Assembly: GCA_905221605.1 (NCBI GenBank)
Contig: CAJNDS010000242.1
Span: 167,501-189,661 of the forward strand
DNA from: Symbiodinium natans
Lineage: Eukaryota > Sar > Dinophyceae > Suessiales > Symbiodiniaceae
Direction of reading: 5' to 3'
Length of the DNA: 22,161 nucleotides
Below the pieces are notes generated by a model that saw nothing but the letters and a program-made list of their open reading frames with translations, did not search any database and was not told where the DNA came from. Positions 1-8,658 of this stretch are shown here, piece by piece; within the stretch, counting starts at the first letter, position 1; every line of letters starts with the position of its first letter. The translations under genes and the position numbers were made by a program.

Positions 1-61
1 ATAACAGTGCTATATGATGATGATGTACAAATATATTCATGTAACAGAGCAATAAAGAAAT

Positions 62-94
62 ACATATATATATATATATGTATATATATATATT
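62..94. repeat. AT microsatellite
   Basis: Nearly pure alternating AT run in the left flank. Similar AT runs recur around 7.5, 8.6, 13.8, 18.5 and 19.2 kb. Confidence 0.9.
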
Positions 95-149
95 TCTAAA
101 GTACTTATGCGGAATATTGTGCTGCCCTCGACGATGTGAGGTGCTTCAG

Positions 150-323
150 CGCTCTTTGGGCTCGAACCTGGCGTTCGCACCCAGTGTTCTGGCGCCTTTG
201 CCTGCAGATCCGATGGCGACGAGTGCATCAGTCCCTCAAGACTCAGGAGGCCGCAAGTTTCGTTCCAAGGTCCTTTTCGCTGGCATCTTCGTCGTCAAGA
301 AGAATCTGCCAGCAGAGCCCTGA
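150..323 (+). CDS. possible exon, unrecognised
   Basis: An open + frame reads from about 150 to a TGA at 321-323, with coding-like composition around GGRKFRSKVLFAGIFVV. No family is recognised. The opposite strand is also open here (243-524 and 295-792), so strand and even coding status are unsure. It could be a 3' exon of a gene starting outside the window or a chance open frame in GC-rich DNA. No start or upstream acceptor can be fixed. Confidence 0.25.
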   Translation, partial: RSLGSNLAFAPSVLAPLPADPMATSASVPQDSGGRKFRSKVLFAGIFVVKKNLPAEP

Positions 324-885
324 GTGGGAGTTGTGATATCTTGTCTTCAGAAGGTCTTGGTAGGCACCAGGCGCAACAGCATGCGGAGACGCCGAGGAAA
401 CAAAGAACCGAAAGGTGGAGGATGTCTTGGCTGAGTTCAACCAGAGGTGATCGCTTCGTCGCGAAAAAGGGTTCACGCTTGGAGCCTGGAGCATAACACT
501 CGCATGCCACATCCATCGCGCCATTGGAATGTCCGCACCATGACACAGACTGCAGCCGTTCAGTGCCCAAACGAAGTCGCCTCAACGCGCCCTCCGCCAC
601 TGCCACTCGGATTCTCGGATTCTCCCACTCGATGAGCTGCTCTGAGTACTTGTAAAGCTCACACGAGTCTGCTCGAAGGCCATGCGGACGCGGACGGGAA
701 GCGGAGACTTCAACCTCAGGTCGGCAGGCCACGCCGGGAGCTCTCATCGGAAGAACCTCCATGAAAGCCACGTGCCACAGACCACGTGCCACGCAGGGTC
801 AAAGACCGAAGCTGCCCTGAAAGAAGCCGGGTGCTTGGGAGATTGGAAATATTTCCAACCCCTTCGGTCAACCTGAGGGGACTAG
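324..885. other. spacer with ambiguous open frames
   Basis: No convincing gene. A minus-strand frame stays open for 165 codons (792 down to 295), but no conserved motif is visible and other frames in the same stretch are also open, so it is not called as a gene. Confidence 0.4.
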
Positions 886-921
886 AGACAGAGAGAGAGG
901 GAGAGAGAGAGAGAGAGAGAG
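886..921. repeat. GA microsatellite
   Basis: AG-repeat tract of about 36 bp. A second GA tract at 2631-2653 is followed by a similar GAAA-type flank. Confidence 0.9.
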
Positions 922-969
922 GAAATATAAAAGCAATCAGACCCCTTTTTTTATGTACATTGCTGCCAG

Positions 970-1856
970 ATGGAACATGGGGTGCACAAGTTCTTCACCG
1001 GCATGGAGGAGTCCTTCAGCAAGATCACAAGGCCGGGACCACCCCAATCGGAGTTGGGCTTCTAATTTTTGAGGGCAGTCCATCTTATGACGTCTGCAGC
1101 AGTTTCTTTCGCTTGGAAAGCTGTTCCGAGACTAGCCGAGTGCTGCGGTGACAGTCTGTGTCCGGGTTGAGTTTGGCTCGACACTTTTTGCTTTTTGGGA
1201 CGAGCTTTCCGTCGCGCCCGCCAGGCCCACTTGGCTTGGCGGTGGCGGCGGTGCTGGCGGTGGCAGTTCTTTCCCCAGAGTTGCGATCTGCATGCAGCAT
1301 GCAGCCCGTCATTGTCAGTTTTTCAGAAGGGATATAGGATCCAGGTGGCACTTCCTGCACCCTTCGCTTAGGTGGGCCCTCCAGACAAGCTCCGATGCCA
1401 CCACCAGTGGTGCACACCAAGCAGGCCGATGCCGATGGAGGGGTGTCAGGGCATGCTGCGGACAAGAATCCCCCAAAGCTGGCCCTAAACCCTATAGCCC
1501 TATAGCCCTATAAGCCCTATAAACCCTATAAACCCTATAACCCCTAAACTAGACTTGGCAGACTCGGCCCACACCGACCCCAAGCGGCGAAGATGATGCA
1601 ACCATGCGGCCAGAGACCCGGAGAACCTGACGGGACGCGTTGCCTGCGCGCAGTCGTTGATATGGGGGCTTCCGAAAATAGGGGGCGGGGAGTACCTTTT
1701 TGGCGGGTCCCGGGGAGTTTCTTCTACTTTGGGGTATAAAAGGGGCACCCCTAGCTTGGGAAGTACCTATATTTCTAGCCTCTGCGGCCTTTTTCGCTTC
1801 TGAGGCATCATTGTGCTGCTCTAGAGCGGTTGGTGGAGATGGGCCTCTCGCCCCAG
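970..1856 (+). CDS. exon-like blocks of an unrecognised multi-exon gene (5' part)
   Basis: Three blocks look coding and carry plausible dinoflagellate splice signals. Block 970-1031 follows a CCAG, begins with ATG, reads MEHGVHKFFTGMEESFSKIT and ends before a GCCGGG donor. Block 1372-1481 follows a TTAG acceptor, includes VVHTKQADADGGVSG and ends before a GCCCTA donor. Block 1805-1856 follows TGAG, reads ALERLVEMGLSPQ in one frame and ends before GCCAGG. A weaker block lies near 1102-1165 (VSFAWKAVPRLAECC). The phases do not all join, so exons are missing or some blocks are wrong. No family was recognised. The ATG at 970 may be the gene start or only an internal Met. Confidence 0.35.
1485..1552. 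repeat. CCCTATA(A)-type array
   Basis: Tandem 9-mers such as CCCTATAGC and CCCTATAAA, degenerate relatives of the CCCTAAA telomere heptamer, directly after the GC donor of the exon-like block 1372-1481. The array therefore sits in an apparent intron. Confidence 0.8.
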
Positions 1857-1965
1857 GCCAGGATGCTCAGGTTTAGGGTTTTGAGTTTAGGGTTTATAGC
1901 CAATTTATAGCGTTTAGGGTTTATAGGGTTCAGGGTTTAGGGTTAAGTGACGGCAACGCGCAAAT

Positions 1966-2094
1966 ATGCGTGGACCCGATGAGGCCGCGAAGGTTGCCGT
2001 GCGACATTTGGACAGCTGGCTGGTCAGTGAGGCGTGTGACTTGTGTGGGGTCCGGGAAACAGCCCCGATGATCAGCCGTTGGACTCCTGAATAG
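1966..2094 (+). CDS. small ORF or exon, unrecognised
   Basis: ATG at 1966 opens a 42-codon frame ending at TAG 2092-2094, with coding-like text such as PDEAAKVAVRHLDSWLVSEA. A second frame over the same DNA is also open and reads plausibly, so the frame is not certain. TTTAGGG-type repeats lie just upstream (1870-1945). It may be one more exon of the gene that seems to span 1-4.4 kb. Confidence 0.3.
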   Translation: MRGPDEAAKVAVRHLDSWLVSEACDLCGVRETAPMISRWTPE

Positions 2095-2202
2095 TGCTTG
2101 CATGGGTGGCTACTGGTGATTCCTGAAATTTCTGCAGTCGTATAGTCCTTGTTCCCCATTCCTTTTGGGGGGGGCTGTGGGAGCTACATGCCAGGATGGC
2201 AG

Positions 2203-2841
2203 GTCCGAGATGGCAGTGGCAGAAGCAGAGGCAACCAACGTGGGAGAGCCAATCCTGCATGCATGAGCCTCAGAATTTCCGGAAGCCCGCCCATAGTAAG
2301 CAGAAGTGAACCGACACTGCATCGAAAGATGTGTTGGGTTTTCAAGCGCCACACACACAGAGCTACTGCTAAGAAGAATGCACCATGTGAGCTACCATGA
2401 ACAAGTTGCCATCGCACTCCGTATAGTCCGTCCGGTGTGCCATGGCAGACAATGGGGGGGGCCCTCTCAGGTGCACGATCAAGTGCGCTTGGAGGGGCTA
2501 GTCAAGAACAAAGGCCCGGGCATGGCATCGTCGTGCACCAGATTGTTGCCGAGAATGGGCCATTTATTTCCCTTGAGCGCACAAAGAAGAATGAATGTGT
2601 GCATACATGATACACATTATATACACATTCAGAGAGAGAGAGAGAGAGAGAGGAAACCTTAAAACACATGCATGATCGTGTTCGTGTGAGGCACCAATGG
2701 GATGCGCCGCTCTGAGCTCTTGATCTTTAGTTCGTCTGGATGCTTCAGCGGGCGCATGTTTTGAGACCTCACAGGATCGGCACCTTGGAAGCGTATGGCG
2801 CTGACAGCCACCGCTGGAAGGTTCGGCTGACGGACGACCAG
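2203..2841 (+). CDS. three exons encoding a VRLxGL / GRWxVRL-type small domain
   Basis: Exon 2203-2245 (after GGCAG) reads SEMAVAEAEATNVG and ends before a GAGCCA donor. Exon 2471-2513 (after CTCAG) reads VHDQVRLEGLVKNK and ends before GCCCGG. Exon 2775-2841 or slightly longer (after CACAG) reads IGTLEAYGADSHRWKVRLTD and ends near GCATGG. Together the last two resemble a small beta-rich repeat common in dinoflagellate predicted proteins, of the form 'V.L.GL....G..G.l..f....gRw.VrL.dg'. That comparison is from memory and is inference. The first junction joins in phase 0. The second is off by one base as drawn, so its exact boundary is unresolved. Function unknown. Confidence 0.45.
2631..2653. 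repeat. GA microsatellite
   Basis: AG tract inside the apparent intron between exon blocks 2471-2513 and 2775-2841. Confidence 0.9.
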
Positions 2842-3347
2842 GCATGGCGCCACAGAATGTCGCGGAACCACGCCCATCCAAGTGTGCCACAATTTGCAGG
2901 TCTTTTGGATCAAGCCGAAACTACTTCGGCCTTTGAAAATGCAGCGCCGCACTGCCATGTGAGATGCATCTCTGGAGCCTGCGAGTTTTCGATGAATCTC
3001 AGCTCTTTGCCTGCCGCCAGGGATGCCGCTGCCCTTGCCAGATCCCTCACCGCCCGAGCACACGACGGGTGAAGACGAACAGGCAGGGTCGGAAAGCGGA
3101 GGTTCGATTGTGCTACTGTGGAGACCCTTGAAGCCCACAGCGATTGCGTTTGAGCGCCAAGGCGCTGCCGTGATATTTCTTGGTGTAGACGGGGGCGGGC
3201 ATGCAAGCAGCAGTGGCAGCAACGCCTCTACACGAAACGTACCTGTGATCATTCCTGTCCTTAAAACAAGAGACGAAGCAGCCCGACCCTTGCCGTAACT
3301 TCCATCAGGAAATCTGGGCTCAAAGGCCACCGAAGACTATTTTATGT

Positions 3348-3416
3348 TGGGATGTTCCCCCTAAAACTAACAGTCCTGCATCAGGATTCTTATCATCCCT
3401 ACTAAGGACGGTTAGT
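3348..3416. mobile_element. truncated copy of the TGGGATGTTCCCC element
   Basis: Begins with TGGGATGTTCCCCCT, identical to the terminus of the complete element at 4419-4526. It contains a 12-bp inner inverted repeat (ACTAACAGTCCT / AGGACGGTTAGT) and the shared core ATCCCTACTAAGGAC. The matching right terminus is absent. Confidence 0.6.
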
Positions 3417-3493
3417 CACAAATTATATGCATTATTCTTGCTAGTGAAAGAAAAATGGCTTGGCCTCGGCCTCCTGGTGCCTTGCTGACGCAG

Positions 3494-4385
3494 CCTGCGG
3501 CCGCTGGTTGGCCTGCGCGACGCGAAGCTGCAGGGGGTGTTTTTTTCTTTTAATGTTTTTGGTTTGATTGGGGTTTAGAGTTTAGGGTTCAGGGGAGATC
3601 TTTATAGAGGATGTATGAGGATGCTGCAGGGCTTCGTCTTTTTGTTATGGCACATCCTTGTCACTCTCCAAGTCTGGGAACTGCGGGTACCTATTTCAGA
3701 GTATGTCTTCTTTTCTTTGCCTGTTTGTACCAGGAGGCTGAGGTACTTTAAAACGAAATAAGCAACAGCAACCTACAAACCCAAACAAAAAAGAAAGCAA
3801 ACCAAAGATCGCCCAACAAAAAAAGGCCTCGAGCTGGACGGGCAGATCCACGAGATCCGGTATGGGCCCGGCCAAGACTTCGAGTCGCCGCAGGACTTCT
3901 TCGCGCCCTGCCGCCGGGCCCTCCGCGAGCCGCCGCCGGGGCTTAGGGAGTTTTTTTTTTTTTTTTTTTTGGGGGGGGGGGGGGGATTCGAGAGGGTTTC
4001 TTTTGGGCTTTTGCATAGGGTTTGGGATGGGTTTAGAGGGCTTTCGTTGGGTTTTAGATGGGTTTCGTGCGCTTGGTTGGTTAGAGGGGTTTATGGGCGT
4101 TGGGGTGTTGAGATTGACCACGCCTTGACAAGTGATGCGAGTTGACTCCAGCAACCACACATATGCTGCCCATCCCACCCCAACCACAGCTCCAGACATA
4201 CGCACAACCTGTCGGCATCATGCTCCCGAAAGGGAAGCAGCAGTAGATGCGAACCGGGCAAGAACTCCCCACATCTCAGGTGCGAGACACTGCTGCAGGT
4301 CCTAGAAGAGCTCGGGGGCTTGGAAGGCCTGCCGCTGGATCCAACTGGAACTTTGTTCGTGGCCCTTCCCTTCTGTGGAAGCTCG
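3494..4385 (+). CDS. three in-phase exons of an unrecognised protein
   Basis: Exon 3494-3537 (after CGCAG) reads LRPLVGLRDAKLQG and ends before GTGTTT. Exon 3826-3928 (after AAAAG) reads LELDGQIHEIRYGPGQDF, then SPQDFFAPCRRALR, and ends before a GCCGCC donor. Exon 4280 to about 4385 (after CTCAG) reads CETLLQVLEELGGLEGLPLD, then PTGTLFVALPFC. Phases agree: 1 to 2 nt across the 288-bp intron, giving Gly, and 2 to 1 nt across the 351-bp intron, giving Glu. That agreement is the main evidence that this is a real gene. No known domain is recognised. It may be the same gene as the 2203-2841 exons, since 'DDQAW' joined to 'RLRP' fits, but that junction is not settled. Confidence 0.6.
3951..3985. 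repeat. poly-T20 / poly-G15 tract
   Basis: Twenty T followed by fifteen G inside the intron 3929-4279. The exact length may be an assembly estimate. Confidence 0.85.
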
Positions 4386-4418
4386 TGACTTGGCGCAGAG
4401 TCGTTGAGGGACCAAATT

Positions 4419-4526
4419 TGGGATGTTCCCCCTTATACCAAAAGTCCTCAATTGGGATTATAATGGGGCGGGGGGGGGGTACCGTAATCCCTATTAAGAA
4501 CTGTGAGTAGAAGGGGGAACATCCCA
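4419..4526. mobile_element. 108-bp terminal-inverted-repeat element
   Basis: Both ends carry TGGGATGTTCCCCCTT in opposite orientation (right copy AAGGGGGAACATCCCA). Similarity between the arms continues inwards: AGTCCTCAATTGGGATTA on the left against AATCCCTATTAAGAACT on the right. A poly-G run lies in the loop. It has no coding capacity, as in MITEs or introner elements. It lies just after the exon ending near 4385, so it is probably intronic. Confidence 0.7.
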
Positions 4527-4554
4527 AGACCAAACGTGAGCGACAGCGCGGCGG

Positions 4555-4592
4555 TTCTGTTATTGTAGTCGTGTTCTGTTATTGTAGTCGTG
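4555..4592. repeat. 19-bp tandem duplication
   Basis: TTCTGTTATTGTAGTCGTG occurs twice, head to tail. Confidence 0.9.
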
Positions 4593-5263
4593 TTCTATTT
4601 TAGTTTGATCTTTGTTCTCTATTGTGCTCCTCATTCTAGTGTGTCATGATGGTGCTATGTTAGTAGATCACGAGTTATCATATTTACATAACGTCATATA
4701 ACATTCTTGATGATTTTATGTTTTCTCTTTTTCGTAAACTTTCATATGATTGCACTGGTATAGCCGATGTGATTGCGCTAGGAGATCAAGCACCATATTT
4801 TAATGTTATCATAGAAAAGCCGAGCAAGTGAGGAGAGCGTGCACAGCGGCCCGAATTTAAAACCGGTCGCGCTCAGTCACTCAGTCGATAAAACCAAGTC
4901 ACTTAGACCCTTGTGAGTGTCTGAGTGGCTGAAGGACTGAGCGACTGGTTCCCACTGCAGGCCACTATGCACAATCTCTCACTGCATTTGGTTATGTGTG
5001 GTATTCAAGTATGATATGATATTCTATGATATTTATGGGATGCTATTCATCATGTTTGGTTGTCTATTCTTGTATTCTCCCGTGCCTTTTGAGCGCTTCT
5101 GCCGCATTCTTGTCTCCATTGGGCCTTTTGCTCTGCATCTAAGGCAAGAGTTGCCGATCCTGGCGAACTTCTTGTCAACCCGCTGCTTAGGCAGGCCCAC
5201 GCACAAAGACCCTATTACTTTTGGTTGTTTGGAAAAAACCGGGTTTTTTAGGAAACGCCCGAA
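4593..5263. other. AT-richer spacer with one hairpin
   Basis: No convincing gene. Positions 4861-4950 form an imperfect inverted repeat: AACCGGTCGCGCTCAGTCACTCAG at the left, and a right arm ending GGACTGAGCGACTGGTT. An open + frame 4998-5456 exists, but it runs into the 45-bp tandem repeat and shows no conserved features. Confidence 0.5.
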
Positions 5264-5450
5264 AAAAAAACAAACGCCCGTAATTCGGGAAACGCCCGTA
5301 ATTCCGAGATCGGGGAGGATTAGGATTTTACGGGAAACGCCCGTAATTCCGAGACCGGGGAGGATTAGGATTTTACGGGAAACGCCCGTAATTCCGAGAT
5401 CGGGGAGAATTAGGATTTTACCGGAAACGCCCGTACTTGCAAAATCGGGG
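5264..5450. repeat. 45-bp tandem repeat carrying AACGCCCGTAATT
   Basis: GGGAAACGCCCGTAATTCCG recurs at 5287, 5332 and 5377, with a diverged copy at 5422, giving a period of exactly 45 bp. Because 45 is divisible by three, frames on both strands stay open, which explains the apparent 15-residue protein repeats there. The start of the unit is the same AACGCCCGTAATT motif found at 6.1-6.3 and 7.2-7.4 kb. Confidence 0.9.
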
Positions 5451-5629
5451 AAATGAGAATTCGGCATAATAAAATGTACCAATACAACCCACCAAGCACC
5501 AAGCTTATAGTGAAGCCTGAACCCTGTCCCCTTCCAGCTCCTGCAAGGTTGAAGGGTTTAGGGGTTTAGAGAGGGAACACAGGAATGCTCCGGCGAACCC
5601 AACTGTAAAATCCGAGCCACAATCCTTCT

Positions 5630-5870
5630 CAAACCTTTCCCGAAGCCCTGTATAGACCAACGATATATGGACCTGCCCAAGCGACACTTATCAGGAGACT
5701 TGATAACCCCGGACCCCAGAGACCCTAAGCCTCAGCCAACCTTTCTCGAAGCCCTGTATAGCACAACAATATAGGTTATTCTGAGTCTTTAACACCAACC
5801 CTGCCGACCTCCAAGCACAAGCGACACTTATTATGAGAAGACGAAACAAACCCCAGACCCTAAGCCTCAG
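5630..5870. repeat. diverged direct repeat, 106 and 135 bp copies
   Basis: Copy 1 (5630-5735) and copy 2 (5736-5870) share CGAAGCCCTGTATAG, AAGCGACACTTAT and the terminal GACCCTAAGCCTCAG. Copy 2 has an insertion of about 30 bp in the middle. Confidence 0.8.
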
Positions 5871-6225
5871 GACTTGCAGGGTTTATAGGTTGGGGTGGGG
5901 TTGGGGTATAACGGTTCTGCCACACGACCGTATATGAGGAGACCCTGTAGACAAACCCATATAAGCCCTATTCACCATATAAGCTCCAGCCAGGACTTCC
6001 GAGGGGTTTGGGGTATAGGTGTGGGTTGAATTGGACCGGATTTGTTAACCTCATTTTTCGTTCCCTTGCCACGACAGTTGCGAAGTTGGACTGTTTTTTC
6101 CAGCTGCTAGGATCGCTAGGATCGGCAATAGCAGCCCAGACGCCCGTAATCTTTATTAAACGCCCGTAAAAACCCGTAATTCGCCCGTAAACTTGTTGAT
6201 TTAGGCTTTCCGTGGGGTTTCCGTG
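5871..6225. other. non-coding spacer
   Basis: Contains TTTAGGG-like degenerate words and three CGCCCGTAA motifs (6140-6190). No gene seen. Confidence 0.5.
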
Positions 6226-6870
6226 GGCCCTTACGGAAAGAATCCACGCAAAAACGCCCATAAAAAACCGTAAAAAAGCCGTAAAAAACCGTAAAAAACC
6301 GTAAAAAACCGTAAAAAACCGTAAAAATCCATAATTGGGACTGGCGCGGAAAGATCACGGAAAGGCCTTAGGCTCTGTGATGCCTTGAAAAACTCTCAGA
6401 TCCAACAGCTCAGCCCACCCTTCGAAACATAGAACCCATAATTCCACGGAAAGCTGTGAACTCCCTACGGTAAACACGAAATCTACGGAAAACCCCCTGA
6501 AGTCTACGGAAAGCCCCTGTTTCCGTGGGCCCCTGGGTTTGAGGGCTTTAGAGTTTAGGGGTCCTCTGGATTGTAGGTCAAGCTTCAGTTTCAGGGGTTT
6601 GGGGATTTCAGGCGGCTTTCCGTAGATTTCAGGGGTTTGCCGTAGATTTCGGGTTTTTCGTAGGGAGTTCACAGCTTTCCGTGTGGAATTATGGGTTCTA
6701 TATTTCGAGGGGTGGGCTGCATGAGTTGTTGGATCTGAAGGTTTTTTCAAGGCATCACAGAGCCTAAAGCCTTTCCGTGACCTTTCCACGCCAGTCCACT
6801 TATGGATTGTTACCGTTTTTTAGCGGTGTTTTATAGGCGTTTTTATGCGTGGATTCTTTCCGTTAAGCCC
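6226..6870. repeat. 645-bp foldback (long imperfect inverted repeat)
   Basis: The left arm is about 6226-6510 and the right arm about 6612-6870, in opposite orientation. The outermost bases match (CTTACGGAAAGAATCCACGC against GCGTGGATTCTTTCCGTTAAG). Inside, GGCTCTGTGATGCCTTGAAA, GAACCCATAATTCCAC, GGAAAGCTGTGAACTCCCTA and GAAATCTACGG all have reverse-complement partners in the same order. The left arm carries about six extra CCGTAAAAAA units. The loop of about 100 bp contains TTTAGGG-like words. It has no coding capacity and could be a foldback element or a hairpin RNA source. Confidence 0.85.
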
Positions 6871-7446
6871 ATCAAGCCCTAAACCCAAAAAGGCCTTAAA
6901 ACCCTAGAAGCCTAAAACCCTTGCAAGAACCCTAACACCCTATAAAACCCTACAAAACCTGCAGGCTTTATGGCCAGGCCGGCCCAGGAAATTCCAAAAA
7001 ACCCTTTCAAAGCAAATCCCCAAAAAACCTCAATGGCCAAAATGGGGTCCCAAAATGCTTGAGGTTTTGAGCAGGGTGGGGTCCCAGGGGTCTTTTAGGA
7101 GGAAGCTTGGGTTAGCAAAATCCCTGCAGGCTTCGGGTGAAGGGCTTATATAGGGCTTTGGGATGATAAGGTTTTCAGGGGCTCAGGGCTTGTTGTTTTT
7201 GGCATATTCAGCCCTGTTTGTTTGGATGAACCCGGAAACCCCTAAACGCCCATAAAACCCCTGAACGCCCATAATTCTGCACCAATCCTCACAAACCACT
7301 AAACGCCCATAATTATCCGTAATTTCAAGAGCCAAAAGCAGAACGCCCATAAATTTCCTAAACGCCCGTAATTCCCCCTAAACGCCCGTAAAAACCCGTA
7401 AAAAACCCAACGACCAAAAATAATTGGGTTGTCGGGGTTCCAGGTA
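6871..7446. repeat. cluster of AAACGCCCRTAA motifs and degenerate CCCTAAA words
   Basis: 6871-6970 is rich in CCTAAAACCC-type words. From 7230 to 7410 the motif AACGCCCATAA or AACGCCCGTAA occurs about six times in the same orientation, followed by CCGTAAAAA runs. No gene seen. Confidence 0.75.
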
Positions 7447-7528
7447 TATTTATTTATTTATATTTATATTTACATACATATATATATATATGTGTAGAGG
7501 TCATGAGGGGGGATATATATATATATAT

Positions 7529-7580
<52 letters not shown>
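7447..7580. repeat. AT microsatellite block
   Basis: Long runs of TATATA interrupted once by GTGTAGAGGTCATGAGGGGG. Confidence 0.9.
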
Positions 7581-7994
7581 GTCGCCTCGGCCTGCACCTG
7601 GATGGAACCTTCTTGGCCCCGCAGTCAGCAAGGAATGCTGTCCCAAACCCGTACAGGAAAGCGAGGAGTGGCCAAGATCTCGATTTTGGCCTCGGATGTC
7701 CAAGATTGGTCAGAGCTTGGAGGGTACTGGAGACAAAAGGAGAAGTATGTCAAGCGGTGGTATGAGCGGATGGATCTAAAGTTCTGCCAGCTGGATTTGC
7801 AAGGGATCCGGCACCCCGCCTCATCACTGACCTTTGCATTTCACCCGGAATGCACGGTTCACAGAGATGTGTGGCGCCGTATTCTGTATAATGTTATCAC
7901 CGCCTCAACCGGATTGTGCGTGGTCGGAACATTCAACGACGAGGAGATGAAGGCAGTGACAGGGCTATTGCATGGCATTAGAACTTTCTCTTAG
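7581..7994 (+). CDS. unrecognised ORF or terminal exon
   Basis: The frame of TAG 7992-7994 is open back through the AT block. Strongly coding-like text covers about the last 105 residues, including [20 protein letters not shown], then [20 protein letters not shown], then [18 protein letters not shown]. The AT microsatellite cannot be the real 5' part, so the true start is probably an intron acceptor after 7580. The two other + frames are open only to about 7780. No family is recognised. It may be the last exon of the gene whose exons lie at 2.2-4.4 kb, with a repeat-filled intron between, or a separate gene. Confidence 0.45.
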   Translation, partial: VASACTWMEPSWPRSQQGMLSQTRTGKRGVAKISILASDVQDWSELGGYWRQKEKYVKRWYERMDLKFCQLDLQGIRHPASSLTFAFHPECTVHRDVWRRILYNVITASTGLCVVGTFNDEEMKAVTGLLHGIRTFS

Positions 7995-8051
7995 ACAATT
8001 TTACATAAAAGAATTTGTGTGTATATATGGTTCAGCGTCGAGCGTCCTGGG

Positions 8052-8530
8052 CCCCCCCCCCCCCCCCCCCATGGTATCCCCCCCCCCCCCCCCCAAGCCT
8101 ACTCTACGGTCCCTAAACCCTAAACCCTACCCTAAACCCTAAACCCTAAACCCTAAACCCTAAACCCCTAAACCCTAAACCCTAAACCCCAAACCCTAAA
8201 CCTAAACCCTAACCCTAAACCCTAAACCTTAAGTCTTAAACCTTAAACCCTAAACCCTAAAACCTTGAACCCTAAACCCTAACCCTAAAACCAACCCCCA
8301 ACCACACCACAGGGGGGGGGGGGATCATCTTAGTACCCCATCCGCGGGGAAAACCCTAAACCCTAAACCCTAAACCCTAAACCCTAAACCCTAAAACCCT
8401 AAACCCTAAACCCTAAACCCTAAACCCTAAAACCCTAAAACCCTAAAACCCTAAACCCTAAACCCTAAACCCTAAACCCTAAAACCCTAAAACCAAAACC
8501 CCCAACCACACCACAGGGGGGGGGGGGGGT

Positions 8531-8568
<38 letters not shown>

Positions 8569-8588
8569 AGGGGGGAGGGGGGGGGGGG
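8052..8588. repeat. telomere-heptamer array inside a poly-C/poly-G inverted frame
   Basis: The left edge is C19-ATGGTAT-C17 (8052-8094). The right edge is G14-TACCATT-G31 and further G runs (8516-8588), the reverse complement of the left. Between them are two CCCTAAA arrays (about 8111-8288 and 8350-8493), each ending in the same sequence CCCCCAACCACACCACAG plus poly-G, so the unit looks duplicated. Homopolymer lengths may be inexact. Confidence 0.85.
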
Positions 8589-8605
8589 CCCGCCGGGGCT
8601 GAATC

Positions 8606-8636
8606 ATATATATATATATATATGTATATACATAGT
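8606..8636. repeat. AT microsatellite
   Basis: TATATA run next to the poly-G edge of the heptamer block. Confidence 0.9.
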
Positions 8637-8658
8637 ATGGGATATTTTTAGATTATAG

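Noticed and set aside
295-792. 165-codon minus-strand frame
   Set aside because: No motif, and a shorter overlapping minus frame and a + frame read equally well. Left as unresolved.
1733-1742. GGTATAAAAGGGG, a TATA-box-like site
   Set aside because: Dinoflagellates are not known to use a classic TATA box, and the site is surrounded by apparent intron sequence.
2659-3330. 223-codon minus-strand frame
   Set aside because: Antisense to the exon 2775-2841, which has a recognisable module and splice signals on the + strand. No motif seen on the minus strand.
3696-4205. 169-codon minus-strand frame with a Pro/Lys run
   Set aside because: Its coding-like part is antisense to exon 3826-3928, and the Lys run is the complement of the poly-T tract.
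4998-5456. 152-codon + frame with 15-residue repeats (RETPVIPRSGRIRIL-type)
   Set aside because: The repeats are a by-product of the 45-bp non-coding tandem, whose period is divisible by three; the other strand shows the same effect.
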